A DNA stretch of 5,579 bases from positions 1 to 5,579 of the forward strand of contig ONWY01000102.1 in assembly GCA_900321665.1 (NCBI GenBank), written 5' to 3'. The notes under the pieces were generated by a model. It did no database searches. It worked only from the letters and a program-made list of their open reading frames with translations, and was not told the origin of the DNA. How positions within the stretch are numbered: position 1 is the stretch's first letter; each line of letters opens with the position of its first letter. Positions 1-5,579 of the stretch are shown piece by piece. This stretch comes from an uncultured Eubacteriales bacterium (GTDB lineage Bacteria > Bacillota > Clostridia > Oscillospirales > Acutalibacteraceae). Both the position numbers and the translations under genes were made by a program.

Positions 1-1
1 C

Positions 2-637
2 GATGTGATGCAGTTCACGAGCCATCTGTCGCATTCGATCGACCTCTCGGAGCGGTATGATGAGGAGCTGCTGCCGCTGCTCGATGGGGTGCTCGCGGAG
101 CAGCCGGAGGAGGGCGTGCCGCAGTTCCTCGTGCTGCACCTGATGGGCGCGCATGAGGAGTTCGGGCGGCGCTATCCGGCGCCATACGCGCAGTTCACAG
201 AGGAGGATGAGCGCGGCCGCGGCGTGGCAGCGAGCGAAGAGGAACGCGCGGTGCGCGCGTCGTACGATAATGCGGTGCTCTATGACGACGCCGTCGTCGA
301 CGCCGTCATCCGGCGGTTCGAGGGGCGGGATGCCGTGGTCATCTTCCTCTCGGATCACGGGGAGGAGGTCTACGATGTGCGTTCGCTCGCGGGCCATGGC
401 GATGAGTCGAGCCCGTGGCAGCGGGATATCCCCTGCGTATTCTGGATGTCGGAGACGTTTCGCGCGCAGCATCCCGCGGCGGCGGCCCGCATCCGCCGCG
501 CGACGGGACGGGCCTGGCAGAGCGATGAGATGATTCATACGCTGCTCGATCTGATGCAGATCCGCGTGCCGTCATACGATGCGCAAAAGAGCCTGCTCTG
601 GGAGGAGCCGGACGCGGATGAGGGCAGCACGGCGTGA
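2..637 (+). CDS. Phosphoethanolamine transferase-type sulfatase, C-terminal part (5' end outside window)
   Basis: This is the C-terminal half of an alkaline-phosphatase-superfamily enzyme of the EptA/CptA/OpgE type. These inner-membrane proteins move phosphoethanolamine from phosphatidylethanolamine onto lipid A, LPS core or periplasmic glucans, with the catalytic domain in the periplasm. The frame is open to the left edge, so the GTG at 5 and ATG at 8 are internal codons, not starts. Counting from the codon at position 5, the visible family signatures are LHLMGAHEEFGRRYP (about 44-58), which matches the usual MGSH..Y..RYP block, a DNAVLYDDAV segment (88-97), the metal-ligand motif LSDHGEE (115-121), GHGDES (130-135) and a DEMIHTLLDLMQI block (174-186) near the end. 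The membrane segments, the nucleophilic Thr and the first metal-binding Glu would lie upstream, so activity cannot be judged. Substrate is not determined. A 147-bp gap separates it from the M18 gene. Codon use is strongly GC-rich, unlike the genes right of ~873. Confidence 0.85.
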   Translation, partial: DVMQFTSHLSHSIDLSERYDEELLPLLDGVLAEQPEEGVPQFLVLHLMGAHEEFGRRYPAPYAQFTEEDERGRGVAASEEERAVRASYDNAVLYDDAVVDAVIRRFEGRDAVVIFLSDHGEEVYDVRSLAGHGDESSPWQRDIPCVFWMSETFRAQHPAAAARIRRATGRAWQSDEMIHTLLDLMQIRVPSYDAQKSLLWEEPDADEGSTA

Positions 638-739
638 GGGCGCGCGGATGACGTGGGAGCCCTGGACTTGCGCAGGCGTGTGGTACGCTTCGGAGAAACA
701 CGCGGCGTAAACCATTCTGTGGAGATTGACATTTTCGGA

Positions 740-760
740 ACGGCTGATTCACTCAGCCGT
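740..760 (+). terminator. 8-bp perfect hairpin, possible weak terminator or leader hairpin
   Basis: The arms ACGGCTGA (740-747) and TCAGCCGT (753-760) are perfectly complementary around a 5-nt loop TTCAC. The stem is followed by CCCTTTG rather than a clean T run, so it is a poor intrinsic terminator on the plus strand, and nothing T-rich follows on the minus strand either. Its place, 102 bp after the sulfatase stop and 8 bp before the AGGAGG of the next gene, also allows a role in the 5' leader of the M18 transcript. Confidence 0.35.
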
Positions 761-768
761 CCCTTTGC

Positions 769-774
769 AGGAGG
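769..774 (+). promoter_or_regulatory. Ribosome binding site of the M18 gene
   Basis: AGGAGG lies 10 bases upstream of the ATG at 785. This is a near-perfect Shine-Dalgarno sequence and supports 785 as a true translation start, even though the gene body is lost after ~30 codons. Confidence 0.7.
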
Positions 775-784
775 ATGAGGCTAT

Positions 785-874
785 ATGACACATGAGATCG
801 AGGCGCTTCTTTCGTTCATTCAGCAGTCGCCGTCGCCGGCGCATACGGTGGTGGCCGCGGCTGCGCGGCTGCGC
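785..874 (+). CDS. M18-family aminopeptidase, N-terminal fragment cut at the sequence junction
   Basis: The first 30 residues, MTHEIEALLSFIQQSPSPAH followed by TVVAAAARLR, match the amino end of M18 (aspartyl aminopeptidase-like) zinc peptidases. That end normally reads as a helix, then S-P-T/S-P-F-H-x-V, then a second helix ending in L-x-x-x-G-F. Here the Phe of the SPTPFH motif is Ala. M18 enzymes are cytoplasmic, dodecameric metallopeptidases of roughly 430-480 residues that remove N-terminal residues from peptides. All metal ligands and catalytic residues lie beyond the fragment. The ATG has a good AGGAGG 10 bases upstream. The frame stays open to a stop at 1073-1075, but after ~873 it runs antisense through addB and its residues (Tyr-Gln-Ser-Ala-Val and onward) are not M18-like. 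The short match makes the family call good but not certain. The gene was probably intact in its source genome. Confidence 0.65.
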
Positions 875-882
875 CGTTATCA
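865..882. other. Junction of two unrelated DNA segments (probable assembly chimera)
   Basis: Left of this point the plus strand codes for a GC-rich M18 aminopeptidase start. Right of it the minus strand codes for AddB with lower GC and different codon choice. Both genes lose family resemblance here. AddB still reads plausibly to about residue 724 (LIDN) and then becomes an Ala/Pro-rich tail ending at a stop at 816-818, which is antisense to the M18 codons. An 8-bp tandem repeat GCGGCTGC (857-864 and 865-872) abuts the junction. There is no insertion sequence, integrase or att-like repeat. The exact base cannot be fixed from the sequence alone. Confidence 0.75.
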
Positions 883-3047
883 ATCAGCTGTGTTTTCTCG
901 GCATAGCCCTGCCGCCGGCTGTAAATCTCATAGAGCGTTTGGCGCAGGGTGCTGTCCTCGTTCCACAGCCTTGCCATCACGCCAAAGCCCTGCTGCTCGC
1001 TTAAAATATCATCCTCGCTCTCGGAAGCCGCGCGCTTTACCGACAGCTGCGGTAAGACCTTCAAAATTTCCTTGACAAGGGAGGAGGGCAACAGCGTTTC
1101 CCCGTCTAAATTGCTGCTGTTGTAAGAAACATATAAAAACGCGGTGGGCGCGAGCGCCGCACAATAAGCGAAAAAGCGCTCTTGGGTGCTCATTGAGCGG
1201 AAATTCACACCTAACTCCACACCATGCTTGAGTAAATGCATGCGCTCCGCATCGCTGAAAATGCCGCCATCGGTATAACCTTTGGGGAACATCCCCTCAT
1301 TGGCGCCGAGCAAAAATGCCGCCTTGGGCAAATCGGTACGGATTCTCTGCGCGGAGCCGACCAATATCTCATCCGCCTTTTGCGGCAGCACACCGATATT
1401 GGAATGGGCAGCCGCCAAATCGAGCACCGCTAAAAAGTCCTTGGCAGGGAGCACCTCCTCGCCGCGCGTTGCCACTAACTGCTCCAAGCAGTGCATCAGC
1501 ACTGCCCATACCTCGTTTTGCTCCTTGATAATCTCGGCATCCGCCTGCGCGCTGCTTTCGCACAGCTGCTTTAAATGCGCCGCTGCACCGACTGCTTCCA
1601 ACAGCTCGTAAAGCGCCACAGCGGTCTGTTCCACGGTAGCGCCCTGTATTTTCTTTGCAAATTGCAGCAACGGAATGACCGCTTTTTTTCTGGTCGCATT
1701 CACCCGCGCAAGCGCCGCTTCATCCTCCGGGGTAAAGCGGTCGGTAAAGCCTTGCGGGTTATAAGCAAAGTCACTGCCCCACTTTTTCTTGCCGTTAATA
1801 TTCCATATAATACAATAGTTTTCAAAATCGGAGATTTCCTCGGTCGGCAACCCGACCACAGCGCTTTTGACACAAGCCATCACATCATCCAAGCGGAAGC
1901 GGTCGGCACAGCACTTGAGCGCATAGTGGCAAAAGAGCATCAGCGGCTCGTGGGTCACACTGCGCCGCGCATCTTTAAAAAAGGGAAGTCCGAGCGCTGC
2001 CAGCGAGCGCTTCAAATAAGGTGTATAAGCCTCCTCATCGCGCACAATCACCGCGATGTCTTTGTAACGGTAGCCGCGCTGCATAATCAGCTTTTTCATC
2101 TGCGCCGCGGCAAAGTCACACTCGCGCTGCATATTGGTGCACTCGTAAATCACCACATTTTCACACGCGCTCTCAAGCGCCTCCGCCGCCGGTGTATACA
2201 GTCCCTTGCTCAAGTAACGAAACGGCTCTGCCATGGCAGATAAATCCGAAAAGCACTTGGTTTTCACCTCGACACCGAGTTCCCTTGCGGTTTGAATCAG
2301 CTTGTGCGCGGTTTGCTTGACCGCATCAAACTTATCTGCCCCGGCTGCATCGCGCTCTAAGGTATCGGTGCAAAGAGTGATATAGGTTTGCTTGCTTTGG
2401 CGCATAATTTTGCCGATGATATCTAACTTTTGCTTGTCAAAAAAACCGAAGCCGTCTATCGCCACGGTGTAATCGGCAAAAAACGACTCGTGCTCCAAAA
2501 TGGCGTTGACATCGCTTAAAATGTCATCGGGATTCAAATAACTTTGCGCGACCAAGCTGTCATACTGCCGCGCAATGAGCGATATTTCCGCAATCTTTTG
2601 ATTGAGCACGCCCAAGCCGCTATTTTCTCCGGCGCGCACAAGCGTATCTAAATCGGTCTTTGAAAACTTCAGCTCTGTCGAGAGATTGAGCATCCCGGCA
2701 ACGAAATCGGGGCGCAGCGCCTGCTTTTTATAATACTCTAATTGCGCGCTTACCTGCTCGATTGCCTTGCTCATCAGCACTGCCTTGCCGGCATTGTCGA
2801 GCACCTGCGGTCTGACACCGCCGTATTTCTCGCAAATTTCTCTTGCCAGATTATTGAACCAAATAACCTTGATTTTCGCCCCGGCGCGCGCGCCGAAATC
2901 CTCCAGCACACTGCGCTCGGTGATGAAGGAGTGTTGGTCGGGCACTAAAATCATCAGCTTTTCATCCGCTTTCAGCTTCCCGGCGAAAATTTCTTTTATG
3001 TACTGTGACTTGCCGCTGCCGGCGAGTCCGTAATCTATTTCAAGCAT
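873..3047 (-). CDS. addB: AddB, ATP-dependent helicase/nuclease subunit B (C-terminal third missing)
   Basis: AddB partners AddA in the cytoplasmic AddAB complex, the Firmicutes counterpart of RecBCD, which processes double-strand DNA ends for RecA-dependent repair. The protein opens with a Walker A motif GLAGSGKS (residues 7-14, Lys13), followed by VPDQHSFITE (35-44), typical of the AddB N-terminus. The UvrD-like core shows RYKDIAVIVRDEEAYTPYL (327-345) with the downstream LGLPFFKDARRSVTHEPLM (352-370), then ILVGSAQRIR (561-570) and LLGANEGMFP (579-588). AddB is usually about 1,100-1,170 residues. Here only ~725 are genuine, so the RecB-like nuclease domain and the cysteines of its Fe-S cluster are absent. 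The open frame continues to a stop at 816-818, but its last ~18 residues are low-complexity antisense sequence from the other segment. The ATG at 3045-3047 is preceded by AAGGA with a 6-base gap. It starts 12 bp after the phosphohexomutase stop; addA would be expected downstream and is lost at the junction. Confidence 0.9.
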
Positions 3048-3053
3048 CTTTTT

Positions 3054-3058
3054 TCCTT
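3054..3058 (-). promoter_or_regulatory. Ribosome binding site of addB
   Basis: On the minus strand, AAGGA sits 6 bases before the addB ATG, inside the 12-bp gap after the phosphohexomutase stop. It fixes the addB start and places the Walker A motif at residue 7, as is usual for the family. Confidence 0.6.
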
Positions 3059-3059
3059 T

Positions 3060-4574
3060 TTATGAAAGATAAGGCTTAAAGGCACTCATTTCCAAGCGCT
3101 CGAAGCCCTTGAGTGCTTCATAAATCCTGCGCGCAATCACCTTCACACCGCCCGCTACATTGCTCTCTATGTTGAGCGGCAGCACCGGGTCGTGCACCGA
3201 TAAGCGCAGTACAAACCAACCGTCGGCATCCGCATCGGCAAAATTCACTCTGACTCCCTCGCGAGAATCGGTTGCCAAAATCCAGCCCTCGTGCGCCGCG
3301 GCATAAGCTTCCAGGCTCTTGATAACCCGGGTGCCGTAGGCTTTAAAGTCTGGCTCGAGAATATCCATTCTCAGCTCTTCCGCTTCCTGCGGCTGCCGCA
3401 TCCCGGCGATGATGGAATTGAGGGTTTTCCCCTCTCTATCGAGCAGCATCATTTCAATCACAATCTTGGTGATTAAATACGCGCCGTCATCCAAAAAGTA
3501 ATTCTCGCGAAACGCGATATGCCCGGCAGTCTCGCCCGCAAGCGGAGTATCAATGCCTTCCTCGTTGAGGCGAATCGCTTCATTTATCACATTCTTATAA
3601 CCGCGCACAAAGCGGTGGTGGTGACAGCCCATCTCTTTTTCAATAAACTCCTTGAAGCCATCGGAGGTAATCGAGTCTGTGACAATGGTCTTGCCCCTCT
3701 CACCCTTCGCAGCAATGTAGGCAGCGATTGCCAGGAGATTGTTTTTATTAAGCTCCTCGCCGTTGGCATCCACCGCGCCGCCGCGGTCCACATCCGTATC
3801 AAAAATAATGCCGAGGTCGGCATGCTCCCTGAGTGTTGCGGCACAAATGCTGCGCATCGCTTCCTCGTTTTCCGGGTTCGGAATATGGTTCGGGAACATC
3901 CCGTCAGGCTCCAAAAATTGGCTGCCGCTGACATCCGCGCCCAGAGGCGCAAGCACCTCGCTCGCGTAAAAGCCGCCGACACCGTTGCCGGCATCCACAA
4001 TGATTTTTTTGCCGGCTAAGGGGTGCTCATAGTCCGTCGCGCCGACTTCCTTTTTAATTTGCTCGCGCAAAATTTCGCAATAGCGCGGCATAAAATCGTA
4101 GTTTTCCACACTGCCGCACAGGCTGTCATCATACGCTTTTTGGTCGGCAGCACCTAAAATCTCAACAATATCGCTGCCCTCGGCGCCGCCCTGCCCTGTA
4201 AAAAACTTTAAGCCGTTGCGGAAAAACGGGTGGTGCGATGCGGTGATTTGAATGGCACCGTCGGCACCCAGCTCCAAGGTGCTCATAAACATCGCGGGGG
4301 TAGATGCCAAGCCGAAAAACAGCGCCTTGGCACCGCAATTTTTAACTGCCTTTAATACAGCGGCAGAAATTCTATCGGCAGAAATGCGTGAATCGTGGCC
4401 GACCGTAATCACTAACTGCTCCGCCTTCTTTGCGGTTTTTTTCGCCACGAAGGCGACAAATGCAGCGGCAATATCATAAACCGCTTCATCGGTCAGCTCG
4501 ACTGCCTTGCCCTGATATTCCACGGCAATACCTCTGACATCGGTGCCGCTCTTTAAAAAATCATACTTTCCCAT
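3060..4574 (-). CDS. Phosphomannomutase/phosphoglucomutase (alpha-D-phosphohexomutase family)
   Basis: This is a complete 504-residue cytoplasmic enzyme expected to interconvert hexose 1- and 6-phosphates (mannose and/or glucose) through a phosphoserine intermediate, feeding nucleotide-sugar and glycogen or cell-wall synthesis. The four family loops are visible in order: the phosphoserine loop TASHHP (111-116, Ser113), the Mg-binding loop DTDVDR (259-264), the sugar-binding loop GETAGH (347-352) and the phosphate-binding loop RLSVHDPVLPLNIES (457-471). These differ from the textbook TASHNP, DGDGDR, GE.SGH and R.SGTEP forms and point to the subgroup with an 'R-L-S-x-H-D-P-x-x-P-L-N' phosphate loop. 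Substrate preference cannot be settled from sequence. I chose the ATG at 4572-4574 (MGKYDFLKSGTDVRG), where family homology begins, with a weak GGAA 7 bases upstream. A longer frame to 4613 only adds 13 residues lying inside the upstream gene. The start overlaps the DUF2461 stop by 14 bp, which suggests translational coupling. Confidence 0.9.
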   Translation of the reverse strand: MGKYDFLKSGTDVRGIAVEYQGKAVELTDEAVYDIAAAFVAFVAKKTAKKAEQLVITVGHDSRISADRISAAVLKAVKNCGAKALFFGLASTPAMFMSTLELGADGAIQITASHHPFFRNGLKFFTGQGGAEGSDIVEILGAADQKAYDDSLCGSVENYDFMPRYCEILREQIKKEVGATDYEHPLAGKKIIVDAGNGVGGFYASEVLAPLGADVSGSQFLEPDGMFPNHIPNPENEEAMRSICAATLREHADLGIIFDTDVDRGGAVDANGEELNKNNLLAIAAYIAAKGERGKTIVTDSITSDGFKEFIEKEMGCHHHRFVRGYKNVINEAIRLNEEGIDTPLAGETAGHIAFRENYFLDDGAYLITKIVIEMMLLDREGKTLNSIIAGMRQPQEAEELRMDILEPDFKAYGTRVIKSLEAYAAAHEGWILATDSREGVRVNFADADADGWFVLRLSVHDPVLPLNIESNVAGGVKVIARRIYEALKGFERLEMSAFKPYLS

Positions 4575-5271
4575 TTGCTTGTTCCACTGCCTTGAAGCGC
4601 TTTGCGAGCGCATCTAAATACAGATACATTCCTTTCATCAGTTTTAATTGCTCTATCATATAATCCGCAAAATCGGGTGTGGCGACAAGTGAAACATCCG
4701 CCACCGATTTTACAAAATATAATTCCTTTAAATTGTAGATGCTTTTGAGCGCATCGGGCATCTGCTCCGTGCCCGGCTTTTCGCGCTTATAGCACGCGCC
4801 CAAGCAGTGGTAGCCCGCATCCAAAAGCGGCACGAAGGCTTTCAAAAAGCGGTTGGCATTTTCGCGCAAATCGGTTCTGAAAAACTCCATCATCGCAGGT
4901 GTGGCGCGCCACAGACCTACGCCGTTATCCACACCGCCGGGCGCCACCTCACACCACATACCGGGTGCTGTTTCGCCCTCCTCAAGCGGCCTGTGCCAGA
5001 CAGTCCACACATTGGCACGGTAAAGCGTTTTATCCTTCGTAAAGCGTGTATCGCGGCGAATGCGCGATACCTTTTTCGGGTCAACGAGCATATTCTCATC
5101 TATGGCATACAACTGCTCCGCCAAATCCAATGTCAGCGCGCCGAGCTGCTTGCGCGAGCCTTCGTTGATTTCCTTCTTATGCTCCTCGTAAAAGGGCTTA
5201 TTATTATTAAATCGGTTCATCTCCAAGAGCATCAAGGTTTCTTGAGAAATGCCTTTGAAGTTATAACTCAA
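4561..5271 (-). CDS. DUF2461 family protein (function unknown)
   Basis: This complete 236-residue soluble protein has the hallmarks of the DUF2461 (TIGR02453) family: an opening F.G.S.ETL..L segment, N.NNKPFYEEHK (22-32), the signature RIRRDTRFTKDKTLYRAN (70-87), and a WCEVAPGG...GVGLW block (106-121). No biochemical role is established for the family, and I assign none. There is no signal peptide or membrane segment. Length fits the usual ~210-240 residues. Translation most likely starts at the TTG at 5269-5271: an AAGGAGG lies 9 bases upstream, and the conserved N-terminus begins directly after it. The first in-frame ATG would cut into the conserved start. The gene overlaps the end of the upstream PLP-enzyme gene by 11 bp and its own stop overlaps the phosphohexomutase start by 14 bp, so it sits in a tightly coupled operon. 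Confidence 0.85.
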   Translation of the reverse strand: MSYNFKGISQETLMLLEMNRFNNNKPFYEEHKKEINEGSRKQLGALTLDLAEQLYAIDENMLVDPKKVSRIRRDTRFTKDKTLYRANVWTVWHRPLEEGETAPGMWCEVAPGGVDNGVGLWRATPAMMEFFRTDLRENANRFLKAFVPLLDAGYHCLGACYKREKPGTEQMPDALKSIYNLKELYFVKSVADVSLVATPDFADYMIEQLKLMKGMYLYLDALAKRFKAVEQANGKV

Positions 5272-5579
5272 TTTCTCCTGCCTCCTTCATCTTTTGCAGG
5301 GCTAATAAAATGCCTGTCTTAGCCGAGTAAAAATTCAACCCGCCCTGCATCCAAACACAATACGGCTCGCGCATCGGCCCATCTGCCGAAAACTCAATCG
5401 AAGCGCCGGAAATAAAGGCGCCTGCCGCCATAATCACTTTATCATCATACCCCGGCATATCCCACGCCTCGGGCACGACATAGGAATCAATCGGCGCACC
5501 GCTCTGCACGCCGGCGCAAAACGCCGCGAGCGCCTTAGCGCTGCCCAAGCGAATGCATTGGATAATATCATAACGCTCC
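5261..5579 (-). CDS. Methionine gamma-lyase / aluminium-resistance family PLP enzyme, C-terminal part (5' end outside window)
   Basis: The last 105 codons of a PLP-dependent enzyme of the Met_gamma_lyase (PF06838) family are visible; it is often annotated 'aluminium resistance protein' or 'cystathionine beta-lyase-like'. The frame is open to the right edge: upstream of the TTG at 5548 it reads ERYDIIQCIR, which continues the family pattern, so that TTG is not a start. Diagnostic blocks are GAPIDSYVVPEAWDMPGYDD, KVIMAAGAFISGASIEFSAD and GPMREPYCVWMQGG, all characteristic of this family's C-terminus. The PLP-binding lysine lies upstream, outside the window. The family is predicted to act on sulfur amino acids by C-S lyase chemistry, but the reaction is poorly established and the aluminium-resistance label rests on old heterologous evidence. 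It is the first visible gene of the minus-strand cluster. The stop at 5261-5263 falls inside the start of the DUF2461 gene. Confidence 0.88.
   Translation of the reverse strand, partial: ERYDIIQCIRLGSAKALAAFCAGVQSGAPIDSYVVPEAWDMPGYDDKVIMAAGAFISGASIEFSADGPMREPYCVWMQGGLNFYSAKTGILLALQKMKEAGEIEL
5275..5287 (-). promoter_or_regulatory. Ribosome binding site supporting a TTG start for the DUF2461 gene
   Basis: Read on the minus strand, AAGGAGG (5287-5281) lies 9 bases before the TTG at 5271, and a second AGGAG (5279-5275) lies 3 bases before it. Both sit inside the last codons of the upstream gene. The strong site justifies choosing the non-ATG start. Confidence 0.65.

Larger units (their letters stand above)
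638..784 (+). other. Intergenic region between sulfatase and M18 genes
   Basis: This 147-bp gap carries no convincing ORF. It contains a perfect -35-like hexamer TTGACA (726-731), but no good -10 box lies 16-18 bp downstream (the sequence there is roughly TTCACTCA). It also holds a hairpin at 740-760 and a strong ribosome binding site at 769-774. The gap could therefore hold a terminator for the sulfatase gene, a promoter or leader for the M18 gene, or both. Confidence 0.5.

Noticed and set aside
726..755. A sigma-70 promoter based on TTGACA at 726-731
   Set aside because: No acceptable -10 hexamer lies at 16-18 bp spacing, so it is kept only as a note in the intergenic entry.
816..872. The apparent C-terminal tail and stop of AddB
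   Set aside because: These ~18 residues are low-complexity and antisense to M18 codons in the GC-rich segment; they are not a natural AddB terminus.
785..1075. A 96-residue plus-strand ORF starting at the M18 ATG
   Set aside because: Only the first ~30 codons resemble M18. The rest is antisense to well-supported addB sequence and is an accident of the joint.
1575..2243. A 222-residue plus-strand ORF
   Set aside because: It lies entirely antisense to addB, whose motifs are clear. Its sequence is rich in Arg/His/Leu without family features, as expected of a shadow frame.
3519..4019. A 166-residue plus-strand ORF
   Set aside because: It is antisense to the phosphohexomutase core, including the metal-binding loop, with no recognisable domain or ribosome binding site.
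4575..4613. A 13-residue N-terminal extension of the phosphohexomutase
   Set aside because: The family homology begins at MGKYDFLKSG. The extension would sit wholly inside the DUF2461 gene, and the ATG at 4574 has its own weak Shine-Dalgarno.
1..5579. CRISPR array, tRNA/rRNA gene, insertion sequence, defence cassette or other new system
   Set aside because: No regularly spaced repeats, cloverleaf-like sequence, transposase or terminal inverted repeats were seen. All long stretches are explained by ordinary protein genes.

Overview
The window looks like two unrelated pieces of bacterial DNA joined at about position 873 (range 865-882). The left piece (1 to ~873) is clearly GC-rich, with codons ending mostly in G or C. 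It holds the 3' end of a phosphoethanolamine-transferase-type sulfatase gene and, after a 147-bp gap, the first ~30 codons of an M18-family aminopeptidase gene, both on the plus strand. A lipid A or cell-envelope phosphoethanolamine transferase suggests an organism with an LPS outer membrane. A Gram-negative Firmicute (Negativicutes) or a proteobacterium would fit, but this is inference from one partial gene.

The right piece (~873 to 5579) has more moderate GC. It carries a compact minus-strand cluster that reads like a clostridial (Firmicutes, perhaps Oscillospirales/Ruminococcaceae) operon. In transcription order it contains: the C-terminus of a methionine gamma-lyase / 'aluminium resistance' family PLP enzyme (cut by the window edge), a DUF2461 protein, a complete phosphomannomutase/phosphoglucomutase, and AddB, the helicase-nuclease subunit of the AddAB recombination enzyme. 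The first two gene pairs overlap by 11 and 14 bp and the last pair is separated by 12 bp, so co-transcription is likely. No shared pathway is obvious; the cluster mixes sulfur amino acid metabolism, sugar-phosphate metabolism and DNA repair.

At the junction both genes break at once. The M18 gene stops matching its family after ~30 residues, and addB, read from the other side, loses its last third, including the C-terminal nuclease and iron-sulfur region. There is no transposase, integrase, tRNA or inverted repeat at the join, and composition changes there. The simplest explanation is a chimeric assembly joint between two genomes (for example in a metagenome); a real rearrangement is less likely. 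I see no CRISPR array, RNA gene, mobile element or recognisable new multi-gene system.
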